A stretch of DNA of 64,000 nt from Lycium barbarum (Eukaryota > Streptophyta > Magnoliopsida > Solanales > Solanaceae), in contig NC_083340.1 of assembly GCF_019175385.1 (NCBI RefSeq), positions 11,792,336 to 11,856,335 of the forward strand, given 5' to 3'. Below, piece after piece: positions 12,179 to 27,616 of this stretch. How positions within the stretch are numbered: the first letter of the stretch is position 1; each line of letters begins with the position of its first letter. The translations under genes were made by a program, and so were the position numbers. The notes under the pieces were generated by a model. That model searched no databases. It saw nothing but the letters and a program-made list of their open reading frames with translations, and was not told the DNA's origin.

Positions 12179-12860
12179 TAACTTTATGGATTTCATATTA
12201 GTGCTAGGGTAATCATAGCTTCCTAGGTATCATCAGTAGGTTGGATTCATAAATTCAAGAATTACCAAATCAAATGTCAAATCGCAATATCATGTAGGAA
12301 TACAGACAAAATATACAACTATTGAGATGCTGGTTTCAATTGAACTAAAGTAGCTATAACCATATATGGCTTAAAACAAAAAGGATCCTTCAAGTATGTG
12401 ACCATTTCTCTGCCTATTTAATTTACATATATTGAGTACATTGTAACCTGTTAGTTGTCAGCACTTAATAATGAATCAACTGACCCCAAAAAATAAAAGG
12501 CTAATCAAAAAGAAAAAGAAAAGTTGTCCGAGTTGTATCCTTATACGTTGCTATGATGTCCTTCTCAGTTTATGTAATCTTCTTCTTCTTCTTCAATAAT
12601 ATTGAATTTAAAAGAGATTGTTAAGTAAGTCTCGTAACTTTATTTTTACCTACGTAGAAAGCACCTAATCTTCTTCTTCTTCTTCTTCTTGAGAAACTAA
12701 TTTTAGTAATAATATTTAACTCATTATTATTAATTTAAAATTTTGATTTGACCATATAATTATATGTTCGTTTGTTTGGTGAGTGTCATGTCATATTTTC
12801 AGTACAAAATATAAGAATTCAAGTGAGGTTTGCTTTTTAGTTAATTTAGCCTAAGTTGGA
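12179..12860. other. Intergenic DNA with CTT microsatellites
   Basis: CTT-repeat tracts lie near 12582-12594 and 12670-12691. Nothing else was recognised apart from the 8-bp target site of the following hAT element at 12853-12860. Confidence 0.5.
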
Positions 12861-13067
12861 CAGGGGCGGACCCATGTGTAAAGTTTGGGTGCTCCGGCAC
12901 CCATTAAACTTAATCACGGAGTGTATAGTTGTATAGAAAATATAAAGGAAACAGATATAAATAGTTAATAGAGCACCCCCGAACTCAAAATTCCTGGGTC
13001 CAGCACCCCCGAACTCAAAATTCCTGGGTCCAGCACTCCCGAACTCAAAATCCTGGGTCCGCCTCTG
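12861..13067. mobile_element. hAT-type MITE with perfect 8-bp target duplication
   Basis: The ends caggggcggaccca and tgggtccgcctctg are inverted repeats. They are flanked by aagttgga on both sides (12853-12860 and 13068-13075). Inside, a 30-bp block containing cccccgaactcaaaattcc is tandemly repeated three times (about 12974-13065). The 8-bp duplication and CAGnGGCGGA terminus identify a hAT non-autonomous element. Confidence 0.92.
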
Positions 13068-13260
13068 AAGTTGGATGACTTTTATGTAACAAAAAATTGA
13101 AAAGTGATTTTTATGTGATAAACTTTAATCTGGATGACTTTTACGTAACAAACAATAGAGAACCGTTTTTTAGTCATAAACTTTAAGTTGGATGACTTTT
13201 ATGTTATAAATAACAGAAAAGTGACTTTTGTGGATAAACTCAAAATTGAATGACATTGGT
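13068..13260. repeat. Three degenerate ~70-bp tandem units
   Basis: The block ttggatgacttttatgtaac with a following gataaacttt recurs near 13071, 13130 and 13187, with about 60-70 bp spacing and many differences. It begins right at the right edge of the hAT MITE. No coding meaning is seen. Confidence 0.6.
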
Positions 13261-15338
13261 TAGGATAGTTTTGTGTAATTAATACAAGTATACTTAAATA
13301 AACTAGGACGATGAGAAAAAAAAAAGAATAGCTAGCGTAAAATTTATTGATTATCTTTTGCAGGTCGGTGTGTATAAATTTTTTTATGTTGAAGGAAAAT
13401 AAAATAGTTGAAACTGTTTCTTCGTATAAACATTTAATTGTGAAAATTACTATGAAATCAGAAAATTTTACGGCGACGGGGGACTTGATTTTTCAGATAA
13501 GTTTTATATTTTACTTTTGAGATCAACTTCAATTTATATAAAATAAATAACAAATATTCTTAAAACTAAAAGATCTTATTATGATATAATTTTGTTTATC
13601 AACTATTTTCAACACTTTTATATTTGTAAATGACAATAAATAAACTTAATCTTTAGTATTACATTATCTTAGTCGTAACATGTTTCGCCATATGAGAAAA
13701 GAAGAAAAATATATATGCCGATAACATAATTTTCAAAGAAGTTAAGTGATTGAGGTTGAAATGTAATTATAGACAATATTACCTAATATATTTTGTGATG
13801 ATTGAGGTTGATAGGAAATAACGTGCAAAACACATTTACTATAATGCATTTCATAGTATCTGACGCAAGATATCTTCGTGTAAAGCACGAACATAAAGAC
13901 TAGTATATATAAACATTCATTATTTCTTTATTTTACTTTTTAGCAATTATAAAACATACAAACTCTATGCGATCAAGATATATATCATCCAATGCGAAGT
14001 CAGAAGCTACACTAGGAATGTTCAAGATTTAATAAATATGTATTAAAAGTAATTTTTAATTTATACACATATTATGATTCATTCAACTAACCGCCTTTCA
14101 CTCCGTGTGACTCTGGTTCCATCTACATAAATAAGCAAAGTTGAATTCCTCCTAAATATTTTTCTGCTTGTTATTTTTGTTAAGGGATACTCAAAAAAAA
14201 AAAAAAAAAAAAAAAGAGAACTTTTTTAAATGCATTGATTCTGTGAATGTCTTATCTTGTGAACATGTCACAATAATGATAAAGGAGACATGCTTAAAAA
14301 ACAAGAAAGTCATCAGATGTATAAATCAACTCTATCTTGCCGATGCATTATCGTATATTTGAACTGTTGTCCTAATTAATTATCCTTCTATATTAAGAAA
14401 CTACACTTTGCACAATTATTTATCGTAAAGCACGTGACTGGTTAGTATTAGTGAAAGCTTTTAATGTTAATTATTCATTTAGAACTTATTACATCTTGCT
14501 TTAGGATAAGAAAATGGACTAACCACGTGACCTGGATAAGATCTTGAAAAATTACAAGAAAAAAGGTCATTATCTCATATCTGAAGTGTTACTAACTTGC
14601 ATTATAGTGTTGAGAATTGATTCAATTTTAAAGAAAGACGATCAAAGAGTTGTGGTTGACTAGAAAGTATTAATAGATCATTACTAAAAGATCTCGGTCT
14701 AAAGCTCTGAAAAATAGAATCGTCTTTAATATTTAAAGAGGGAGACTGGTATTTTTATTTATACAAAATAGCTTATAACTAGATTATACATTATGATTAT
14801 ACTTAATTAATTGTAGTTGGACATTTGTTTAGTAAATTTTCATTGTAATGAATATCTGAGTTATAAATAAGTCACTTCTTGAATCATCAAATATTCCCAT
14901 CATTAGTTGAGTACTAGTAAATTAAAGGACAAACTTAATCTTCCTGATAATAGAAATATAAAATGAAAATTTTAAGGATTCTATTTGATTTAGCTTATTT
15001 TACTGAGATTGTACATTTGATCAAATCGCCTTGAGGTCGTAATATCTTTAGTTATTATCATGAAAGTTGTACTTCATAAAAAATTGACCAGTCATCGTGT
15101 AGTGCATTCCTATCAAAATTATCACAAAACATTAGATTATTGGAACCAGACAGATGTGTCCGAAATATGTTTTATAAAAATAAGTTTATGATACGTTCAG
15201 AAATCAGAATAGAATAATATTCTAATGATAGCAATCTGTTATGAAATATTTTTAAATTTAAACTTGTTCCTTTCTATTTGTCCTGATTCATTACAATAAT
15301 CGTAATCTCGATAAGAAGGTTTGTGAATGGCTCTCAAC
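13260..15338. other. Intergenic DNA, no gene recognised
   Basis: Long AT-rich stretch with a 21-22-base A run near 14191. Short open frames (for example 14168-14362) are built on the A run and are not genes. No RNA gene or paired terminal repeat was seen. Confidence 0.5.
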
Positions 15339-15516
15339 CAGCGGCGGAGCCACAGCCCAACAAGCCTGTTCAACCGAATATCCTTACCTAAAAAATTATA
15401 CCACATAGATATATCAATTATTACGTATTACAGATATATATTATATATTGAACACCTTTAATATATAGATTATATAAATTCGAACGCCCTTAATAAAATT
15501 TCTAGCCCCGCCACTG
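15339..15516. mobile_element. hAT-type MITE, 178 bp
   Basis: The ends cagcggcggagccac and tagccccgccactg are imperfect inverted repeats. The flanking octamers are ctctcaac and ctgttaac, an imperfect (6 of 8) target duplication. The internal sequence (ttcgaacgcccttaataaaa) resembles a common Solanaceae hAT MITE. A partial relative is present at 38445. Confidence 0.75.
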
Positions 15517-15967
15517 CTGTTAACCGAAATAATTTACAAATATTTGACCACATTTATTTTTCTTCAATAATATATTAATTAAAAAGAACGTGGCAAGAGA
15601 CATACCTATAAATTTTGAAGGTAAATGAAAAAAGAGAATTTTTCGAGAATAAAAAAAGGAAAAACTGAAAGAGGTAGCAGCTCTTTAATTACGAAAAGTG
15701 TTGGCCATGCTAAAGTGGGAGTGGGCCCAGATTAGGTTTTGGCGGCACATTTTTGGATTAGTTAGAACCGTTAATTTGGGCTGGGCCTTAGAGTAATTAA
15801 ATGGGCCTTCTATCTTCATTCCAACTTGTCGTTTGCCGCAAGCGATGCAGAGAATAGGCGAAGCAAGCATTGGATAAGGGCCTACTTGCCTACTACTATA
15901 TAATATAATATTGGGGACCACAAACACTCACATGTTTCACCCTTCATATGTGCCCCCAATTTCAAAA

Positions 15968-16511
15968 CGGAAAAGGGCCAAAATTATCTCTGAACTTTGA
16001 AAAATAGTTTATTCATACCCTTCGTTATATTTTAGGGTCAATTATACCCTTACAGTTATACTATGGGGTCAATTATACCCTTACAGTTATACTATGGGGT
16101 CAATTATACCCTTATGTCTAACTGCTGCCACGTGGCATCATCTCAGCCCTTCAAAATTATTTTACCCTCAAATAATTTTTTACCCACTAAAATAACTCAA
16201 AACGACCCGAAATTTTTTTTTCAGCAAAAATAATACGGATAATTTTTTCAGAAAAAAATATAAAAATAATTTCGTATTATTTTTGCTGAAAAAAAAAATT
16301 CGGGTCGTTTTGAGTTATTTTAGTGAGTAAAAAATTATTTGAGGGTAAAATAATTTTGAAGGGCTGAGATGATGCCACGTGGCAGCAGTTAGACATAAGA
16401 GTATAATTGACCCCATAGTATAACTGTAAGGGTATAATTGGCCCTAAAGTATAACGAAGGGTATGAATGAACTATTTTTCAAAGTTCAGGGGTAATTTTG
16501 GCCCTTTTCCG
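15968..16511. mobile_element. 544-bp palindromic MULE-type MITE, 9-bp target duplication
   Basis: Almost the whole element is one inverted repeat. It starts cggaaaagggccaaaattat and ends with the near complement aattttggcccttttccg, with the centre near 16255. It is flanked by atttcaaaa on both sides (15959-15967 and 16512-16520), a perfect 9-bp target duplication typical of Mutator-like elements. The left arm holds three copies of a unit containing ggggtcaattataccctta, whereas the right arm holds two. The arms have therefore diverged by a tandem change in one of them. No coding capacity. Confidence 0.93.
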
Positions 16512-16994
16512 ATTTCAAAATTGCCCACAAACTTTTTCTTGTTTTTAAGTATTTATTTATATTATAAAAAAGTAAAATTTAGAGTTGTAGTGGAATTATT
16601 CTTAATAAAGGAAGTTCAATCATTGTCTTCGATTGATTCCATTTACACTAGTATCACTCCGAAAAAATCACTAATTTTTGGAAAATGTTAGGTTGCTATT
16701 CTCACAGTATTTAGATTGAATTAGTGAAACAAGAAAAATAGTAATGTTTTTATACAAAAAAAATTAAGAGATTTCCCACCTTTTTAATGGAATTTTATCT
16801 CTCACCATGCGTTTTTCTAGTAAACTGGTTTGGTGGAAATGAGATGGAAAAATCATATTTTATAACACAAATTTTTCACTGATTCGCGATGGAAAGCCTA
16901 TGTTTCTAGTGGTGTATCACTTCCCAATCAATGAGTATTGTGATTATCTCGAAGCATGGTTTTTGGCTAACAATAATTTTTTTTTTTTAATGTA

Positions 16995-17100
16995 GCCAAG
17001 TTATGACCTAGTGGACTACGAAGTAGGTTAAGAAGTATGCGATCTCAAATTCATTTCCCGACATAAATAAGAAATACATGGTTATCACTCTCAAAGATTT
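16995..17100 (+). mobile_element. Possible 5' half of a SINE
   Basis: The block gacctagtggactacgaagt followed by gatctcaaattcatttcccg has the order of a tRNA-like A box and B box. It resembles the promoter half of the SINE family whose 3' half lies at 9128-9218. It is diverged and lacks the rest of the element. Confidence 0.4.
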
Positions 17101-17294
17101 CTTACTACAATAATTTGTACCGACAAGTAAGAATGTAAGATAACTAATGGATAATACTCGTGTAACAATATTTACCTAAGTGCAACATACGTCTTTTTAT
17201 TTGTTTTGAAGTTAATTATATTGATAAGGCATTCTAAACTCCGTACGTATTATTGGGTTCGCTCGAAGACCGAATCATTCTCTGTTATTAACTT

Positions 17295-17497
17295 GAAGTT
17301 GTCGATGTCGTAATCTTGACAAAAAAAAAATCAGAAAGAATAGGAATGAAGTTAATTTCAGTGTTATTAAATTTACAAGTCCTTTCGGATTTCGAAGTTG
17401 TCGATGTCGTAATCTTGACCAAAAAAAAAAATCAGAAAGAATAGGAATGAAGTTAATTTTAGTGTCATTAAATTTACAAGTCCTTTCGGATTTCGTA
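17295..17497. repeat. Direct tandem duplication, ~101-bp unit, two copies
   Basis: The unit begins gaagttgtcgatgtcgtaat, passes a run of A and aaagaataggaatgaagtta, and ends cctttcggatttc. The second copy starts about 101 bp after the first and differs at only a few bases. A recent local duplication is likely. Confidence 0.85.
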
Positions 17498-18770
17498 TTT
17501 TTAATTTAATATCTTGGTAGGTGAATTTGTCAAACCCAAATTGATTAAGTTTGAAATGTTGTATATCAACATGGTAATTGATTAAGTACCTAACAGCGTT
17601 TATAATTTTTTTATTGTATTGTATGGCCGGGCCCATATGAGTATGTATGTGTTGACCTGCTTCTGTTGTTGCTGATGGTAGTAGCTTTTAATTATTAGCC
17701 AACATATTTTTACTTCATCAATTTATGAAAAAGATGTTGTTGAGAAAAAGAAACATTTTGGTGCCAGTTGCAATTGGATTAATTACTCTTGTTATATTTA
17801 GTATATCACGTTAAATGCTTTTGCTTTCTCCATGGATGATGTACTCAGAAGTGCATTAAAAGTATAAACAATAACGTATAGGCGTCAACCAAATGATCTT
17901 ATCATTTTCTTTCGAGAAAAGATTGTTTTATTAGGTAAATTAATATAATACTTGTATATTTTTTTATCATGTATTACGTATAAGCCTCAACCAGGAGAAA
18001 TCAAGGATTTGAAAATATTTGTGACCTTAAATAATAGTTGTTGACTTAGTGCAATTGATGAAAGGAATCTGTTACATGATTAGCATTTTCGTATTCTTAT
18101 ACGTCTTTTGCATATCGTCTCAAATATAAATGTGTCTCTATCTTGAAATTATATGTGGCTTTTCAAACAAAAATTCCGAATAAGAATATGATGTTTTGAA
18201 ATAAGGATTTTGGTTGTATTAGTTTGGTGTAGTTAACATCAATTATATTTCCTCCTTCTCCCTATAACTGCATTCATCAAGTAATTGAATGATCCATTTT
18301 ATTCTTGCTGTATTCTTGTATAAGAATAAATGGAAATTAGAATACCGTCAAAGCTTGTAGTGTGTAAGTATTCCTCAATCAAATGTTTTGAGCTCGTGCT
18401 TTGGGAAAGGAGTTTGTCTAATTTGGAAAGCGCTATACCTTTAAAGTGAGATTTTCCAACACAAATTTAAATTAATCGAGTCTCAAAACAGATGCTCGAT
18501 CGGCACCGAATCAAAAACAAAAAAACAATAGGTGAAAAGTAACTGGTTCTCATACAGTAACATTGGAACTCAAAGCTACATAATAATATTATTATTATCA
18601 AGAATACCAATTAATCACTAACATCTTTCGAGACATGATACACTTAATATCTTTCTATTAATACCTTGCCTATAAGATAGCGAAATGTTTTCGTAATCTA
18701 ATACAAGTGTTCTTTTAAGAGACAATACAATGGCCGAGATAAGATAATAATGACATAGTTGTAGAGTATA

Positions 18771-19024
18771 CTCCCTCCGGATTAAAAAAAAAAAGAGTTC
18801 ACTTAGCCATTTGCGCTCTTGAAGAAAATACTAACTTCTAGACAAAAATAAGTAATTTGACTAAACTACCCCTAATTAAATAGGCATTGGGATTTGATCA
18901 TATAACACTTAATAGGGGCAAATATGAAAAAACAAAGTTAATTCTTGCTTGATTTGTTAAGTGAACTCTTTTTTTTATCTAAAAAAAAAAGGCTAAGTGA
19001 ACTCTTTTTTTGATCCGGAGGGAA
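18771..19024. mobile_element. Stowaway-like MITE, ~254 bp
   Basis: The left end ctccctccggatt and right end gatccggagggaa are inverted repeats, with TA flanking both sides (18769-18770 and 19025-19026). Subterminal inverted blocks gagttcacttagcc and ggctaagtgaactc support one foldback element. There is a second aagtgaactctttttt copy inside the right arm. No coding capacity. Confidence 0.85.
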
Positions 19025-19094
19025 TAATAATTAAGGAGCACAAGGCAGTAGCAAACATCAACTTAGGAGTCTAATTATTATTTTTTCAAACAGT

Positions 19095-19285
19095 GATATT
19101 CGAGTCAACTTGCGCGCACCTCAATTATTTCATCATGTATATGCTACTTCATACCAACACATCCATCGAATAACTTTGTGCACTAAAACTTATGCACATT
19201 GAACAAATCACCTAATGTCTTTTATGTCTACTGCGACTTGAACCCAAATCTCTAAGTTTACACTCACTTTATTAACCATTAGCTT
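19095..19285 (-). mobile_element. Degraded SINE, reverse orientation
   Basis: The plus strand shows aacttgcgcgcacctc, aaatcacctaatgtc and gcgacttgaacccaaatctc in this order. This is the reverse complement of the tRNA-derived SINE family seen at 9128-9218, here including the B-box region. It is diverged and has no clear target duplication. Confidence 0.65.
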
Positions 19286-19753
19286 AAGAATTTGTTGACA
19301 TCAGGTAGTATAACATTATTGCCTAATTTGGATATCTTGAATAACTTAGGTGCCTATGCTAACATTTACCCAAACATTTTGGTCCAAGAAGAAATATTTG
19401 AGTTTGGATATGGCAAATTGGCAATGACCAAAGCCAAGCCCAATGGCCAAGTAGTAAATGTAAACACTTATGATTGTATAAAAATAAACCAATAATAATA
19501 AAATAATAAAAAAATCCCATTATCCAACCTTTTAAATTTGCTTCTGCTTTAACCCCACTTTGGGTCCTGTCTTCTGCCAAAAAACCAGACACCAATACAG
19601 TCATCTTTATAGACCGCCATCATCAAAACAAAAAAACTGCAAAAACACAACTATACAATCTCCGAACAGATCACAAATCTTGAAAAAAAGAAAAAATTGA
19701 ACTTTTGAGTGGTAAAAAAAAAAAAAGTTCCATTTTTTTCTCTCTTATGTTAA

Positions 19754-22700
19754 ATGCATCAGAAGAATCTTGAAGTTCAGATTGGTCATCAAGAACACAG
19801 TGACCTTTCTTCCAAATTCAATCAAAAACAATACCAAATCCAAAACCAAACAACCCCAAAAGAAAATTTTCCAAAATATAATCTTGAAATCAAGATCCCA
19901 TCACCAGATTCTTCAACCAATCAGATTCACTTTAGAGATGAACCAATTTGCCAAAATCAATCACCTGGAAAAACCCTTTTGTCAACACCTCATAAAAGAC
20001 CAATAATGTCTCAAAGTTCCAATCTTTATCACTCTAATAATAACCAACAACAAAATTCCCATTTTAAAGTTCCAATCTTGAAGTCAAACACTTCATCAAA
20101 TCAGTCTTTTTTATGTCCTTGTTCTATACCTGTTTTGTTAGCTACAAAAAGAATCACTCTTAGGCTACTTCATCACTCTTGTCATGCTTCTTGGATTAGA
20201 GTCCATTTAAAGCTTTTTATATTACTTTCTTTACCTTCTCTTTACTTGTTAACTTCAACTAATTACTTGGGTTCTTTACTTTACTTTCTGTTTATTATTG
20301 CTCTAGTTTCTTTTCTTGTTATTTCACTTTGTGTTGCTCTTCCTTGTGTTCCTTCTATCCGTATATTTCTTGCTAGAACTTTGTCTATTAATCTTCATTC
20401 ATCACCAACTGCTTCAAAATCTAGACCTTCAGTTGTTTGGTCAATAGGGTCAAAGCCTAAACCAGAAAGAAAGCCGATTTCGGGTTGTTGGGTGCAAGTT
20501 TACAGTAATGGTGATGTTTATGAGGGTGAATTTCATAAAGGGAAATGTTCAGGAAGTGGGGTTTATTACTATAGATTGAATGGGAGGTATGAAGGTGATT
20601 GGATAGATGGGAAATATGATGGATATGGGGTGGAAACGTGGTCCAAAGGGAGCCGATATCGGGGGCAATATAGGCAAGGATTAAGACATGGAGTTGGGAT
20701 GTATAGGTCTTATACAGGGGATTTATATGGTGGAGAATGGTGTAATGGACAGTGTCATGGATATGGGGTTCATACTTGTGAAGATGGAAGCAGTTATACA
20801 GGGGAGTTTAAGTGGGGTGTTAAACATGGATTAGGCCATTATCATTTCAGGTAAACCACTTGGGCATTTGTAACTGTTTCTTTTTGGACTGCTAGTTATT
20901 AACTTGGACTGCTAGTTAGAGCTATGCAGGTTATAATACATAATTGACTCATAACTTATACATGTTTTAGTTATGTGGAATTGTAAAATGATAACTGAAC
21001 ATTATACTTGGTGTGCTGAATTTTATACAAAACAACTAAAAAGCTACCAAACATGGTATTAACTAAGCTAGTTTTAAGACATGCATAATTCCCTTTCTAA
21101 CCAGCAACCAAGCAACCCCTTGATGTATATTTGAGTTTTAAGTTGAGCTTCTGTGTTTGTGTGAATTTTCAATGGCTGAGGCTTACCATTTTCACTTGTT
21201 TTTTCTCAAAATCTTCGTTATATGTGCCTGGACTTCATTTGCCTTGTCCTTTATCATGTTAGATTAGATGTCTTTTTGTTTTTTTCGTTGTTGCATCTAG
21301 AATTCATGTACGTTCCAAGAGCTACATGGTTGGCTCAATTGGTACAAGTTTTGTTGGGATAGTTCCATATTTTCTACATGCAAAACAGGAAACCATAAAT
21401 TTGTATCAATTATGTCTTTGTCTTAGTGTCGGCCTACTTGCTTATCGGTGCTATAGGGTATATACCAACGATCCTAGGTATAATGAACGTTCAAGTTTGC
21501 ACATACATTATGGACCATGAAGCATTAATTATTATACGTCTGAGAACAGGCAACGTTCAAGTTTAAGATATTCTCTAGGATTATCTTTCTGGGTTTTGAA
21601 ATGGTTTGTCAGTGCATTCTTCCTTCATTTCAACTCCGAGATAAGAGTAAGTTCTCCATGGGATTAGCTAAATTTTAATACTTCTCTTTGAAGACTATAT
21701 AGATATGATCTTGCATTGTTTAAGCTGAAAGGGACCGGACCAATCCCACCCGCTCTTGCTTTTGATTTTTTTTTTTTCTGTTTTCTATTGAGCTGAGTTG
21801 CTCCCTTTTTTTTGGGGGGGGGGGGGGGGGGGGTTGGGGAAGGAGTCTACTTTCAGGACCCTTTCGCGGAGTGCACATGAGGAGCATGGAATTCCATGTT
21901 TCTTCTGTTGTCATTTCATACCTTCTTTTCTCATGTATTATTCAAATGAATTAACACACACTATCACGCAATTGGATAGATGCTTGCTTAGATAGGTTGG
22001 GCTCTTCTCTATATATAACGAGCATAAACAAAGATGACCGAATGGCAGCCTGTGGCATTATATTATGAGGGGAAGCCAAGTTGTTGTCCCATGTTCATCT
22101 TTAAGGCTGACTTGGATACTTGAATTAGGACAGACATAAAAGGATATTATATTGTTGTATGTGTGTTCCTTCTGGATTCTAGACCCCACATTCAGAACAA
22201 TGCCCAAAATCTGATTCCACATCGGTAAACTTCTGACATGCTATATACACTCTGCCTTCATATCCTTTATTTCAAACATGGAGTAAGACAGCTATTATTA
22301 CTCTTGAATATAAAGCTTTTTTATCAGCTATATGAAAGATTGCTGATTGAGGGTTTAAAACTTTTATATTTTTATACTGGAAGGAGAAAGCTCGTTTTCT
22401 TATGCTGACCTACTGAATGCCACTGAATCAGTATCTGTAATTTCCTCTTGAGTACGAATTCTTACTGTGAGTGATAATTATCTTGATAAATGCAGAGAAT
22501 GATACCAAAAATGATAAGCTATCAACTTTCTAGTGATCTGTCTTACTCTTCTATTTCTTTTCCTTTAGTTCTCTTTTCTTGGAAGAATATCGGTGCATGT
22601 GTATTGACTCATCAGTCTGTTGATTTGCATGACTATGCAGAAATGGGGATACATATGCTGGAGAGTATTTTGCGGATAAGATGCATGGTTTTGGAGTATA

Positions 22701-23709
22701 CCGCTTTGGAAATGGACATTGCTATGAAGGAGCCTGGCATGAGGGAAAGAGGCAAGGATTTGGCATTTACACTTTCAGAAATGGGGAAACTCAGTCCGGT
22801 CACTGGCAGAATGGGATACTTAATGTTTCAACTAGTCTTGGCACCCTTCCGGGATCTCCTTCCGCAGTTGACCATTCTAAAGTGCTTCATGCAGTCCAGG
22901 TAATAGTCTTGTTTCCTCGTCATAGTAGAATGTTGTAGGGACATTGAAGAAAATGCGTAAGCGGCTTAAAGAAGTACTGATTTCGTCATTTGGTTGTTCA
23001 CAATTGGAAATCTAGTTTTAACTTCTGTTGAAAGAGCTGTGGCAAACTGTCTTTAAAGATAGTTGACAGCTCTTACAAGGTGGTCTTTTCTCATTTCCCG
23101 GTTTTCAAGAAACCAGGCTGCAAATATAGTTCGAAAATCTGGCTCCTCCCATTGCTCTCTCGTTTCAACAGTTCCTGTATTTTCTTTTTGAGATAATTAT
23201 AGTGCAATGCTTTCTGGTGATCTGATTTACAAAATAGCCGCCAAATGTATAGGTTGTGTATGTTAAATATAAATATACATATAATCAGTGTACATGTTAT
23301 GTATATTTTGGCTAGCGCCTGTAATTAATTTAGGCTGATGGGCCAGAAATGATAAAAGCCCTTTCTTTTTTACCCGTGTTTCTGGAGAGGAACACCTGGT
23401 GGAAAATTCTGATCCTCTTTGAAGCTCACTAATGCATTTTCAGCAGTTAAAAAAGGAAAATTTAGCTATGTACCTAGTGTGAATTTTCTCAACCTCAATG
23501 TGCTCATAAATTTTCTTCCTTTTTCTTAGGAAGCAAGACAAACTGCTGAGAAAGCCATTAATGTGACGAAGGTGGACGATAGAGCAAAACGAGCTGTTGC
23601 TGCTGCCAACAGGTCCGCCACTGCAGCAAGAGTCGCAGCTGTGAAAGCCGTCCAAAACCAAATCCATCAGAACGAAGACAGTTGCCATTCACCATTATCA
23701 GTTGTGTAA
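19754..23709 (+). CDS. MORN-repeat protein with N-terminal membrane segments
   Basis: Exons 19754-20850, 22641-22899 and 23530-23709 total 1536 bases, giving 511 residues. All junctions are GT-AG. The first exon opens with a Gln/Asn/Ser-rich stretch (1-140). It then has a strongly hydrophobic block at about 151-200 (LKLFILLSLPSLYLL and a second segment), which suggests one or two membrane passes. MORN repeats run from about 250 to 425 (pattern YxGxWxxGxxHGxG, for example YEGEFHKGKCSGSG and YEGAWHEGKRQGFG) and are split by intron 1. The C-terminus is Ala/Arg-rich. Plants have a family of this layout, often mislabelled SET7/9 histone methyltransferase because of its MORN repeats, but no SET domain is present. 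MORN repeats bind membrane lipids or partner proteins in other families; the role here is unknown. The start is the first ATG of a long open exon, with an in-frame junction downstream. Confidence 0.9.
20851..22640 (+). other. Large intron 1 of the MORN gene
   Basis: This 1790-bp intron is bounded by gtaaac and tgcag. It includes a poly-G run near 21815-21833 next to T runs, and short open frames that are not conserved in style. I recognise no transposon ends within it. Confidence 0.6.
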
Positions 23710-24129
23710 ACCCCTCGGTTATCAGAGGCTATGCTTTTGCACTCCCTCATCGGTCTTGTTTTTAGATACAGAGACCGAGACTACTGGGACCTACTTGGAA
23801 CCACAACAGGCAACGAGCTGATTGAGGAGCAAGTTTATCGCGTCCCTTTTCATTAGGCCTTACTAATATGCATATATGATGCACCCTCGTATAGGAGTGC
23901 AAATACAACATGCAGATGTAAGTAGGTGTTTTTATCTTTTCTTTTTTTTGTTGCTCTCTCCAGTAAGTGTAGATAGTTTTTGCTATGTTTTGTGTTTTGC
24001 CATAAGAGAATGGCCAAGTTACTGCATGTTTACTAAGCTTGTATCCCAAAGAGGGATCACCTTTGTTATGTTGTATGAAGTAATAGTAACTAAAGATATG
24101 CTGTATCAACAGATGACTTTATAAATGTC

Positions 24130-25195
24130 ACTTCAGAAGCGTATCCGTCATTTTAAGTCGACCTACTCCTTCAATAGGAGCTACATTCAGATAATCAACT
24201 AGCCAAAGTAGTGTTCAGTAGCTGGGAATATTCCCATCTTTTACTTTGGTTTTTGTTATGATCTTTCATGGTACACGTACTGGATAAACTAAGGCAAATG
24301 AGAAAAAGTCTGTGTGTTTTAAAAAAATTGACAGGGTAAGGGGAAAATAAGCTTCAGCGACTTAACCAAAATATCTCAAATATAATTAATTTATATTAGA
24401 TTACAAGATTTAAAAATATACTCTCTTTGTTAACTTTTATTTGTTTATAATTTGCATTCCACCTAAGAAATAATAAATGAAATACATAATTTTACCATAA
24501 TAACTATATTAATTGGTGTATAGCTTCGCTTGGAAAATGAGTAATCAATATTAGGTGTATAAGAAGGAAAAAAATATAGTACCCAGTTAAACATCATAAC
24601 ATAAATTGAAAGGGAGGAATACTATGATGAAAAAAAAATCTAAAATTCCTTGAAAATAATTATTCTTGCCACGCAGTTTATTTGATGTAAGAGAAGCACA
24701 ACAACTGGATGGAAAACCCTCGTCTTGACTACTTCCATTTTGACTCCTAAACCGTCCTCTCAGAAACATTCACAAGTTGTGCGTGAGGATTTGTCTACGT
24801 TTGACAAATATAATTTGTGAAACCAAAATCTTTAACTTGTTAAACCAAAACAGCCCTCACACAAACAAATAAAGTGATTTGCAAAGTAAACTATAGTGCT
24901 ACCGATTACGTCAAATTTCGAATCGCATCTAAGCCTTTCTGTAAGCTTCATATGTAAAATACGTAGTTGAAACTAATTCGAAAGCATAAAGTAAAGGCAA
25001 CAAAATGCATCAGTGAATAATTGTCTGAATAAAACAGTATTCCCAAGTATACTAATGGTTAATTGAGCTGGTTCAAGACGTCATGTCTGATCTCAGAACA
25101 TAAGTAGACACATAAGTACTCAAAATTGAAAAACATGTTGAATCTCAGAGAATAAGCGGACACATCATAAGCTGCCGCAGAAGGATGCGGTTGCT
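24130..25195. other. Intergenic DNA between convergent genes
   Basis: This separates the 3' ends of the MORN gene (plus) and RPL37a (minus). Near 24420-24560 a stretch with ctctttgttaacttttattt and ttggaaaatgagtaatcaat resembles the inner part of the MITE seen at 900-1450. No gene is seen. Confidence 0.45.
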
Positions 25196-27555
<2,360 letters not shown>

Positions 27556-27616
27556 TTTGAGTGTTGATGGAGGATTTGGAGCGGCTACTTGTGAAAGGTG
27601 ATAAAGCAAGAAAACT

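Larger units (their letters stand above)
16521..18770. other. Intergenic DNA, no gene recognised
   Basis: AT-rich sequence containing a possible SINE half near 17000 and a 101-bp direct duplication at 17295-17497 (listed separately). I see no exon chain. Confidence 0.5.
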
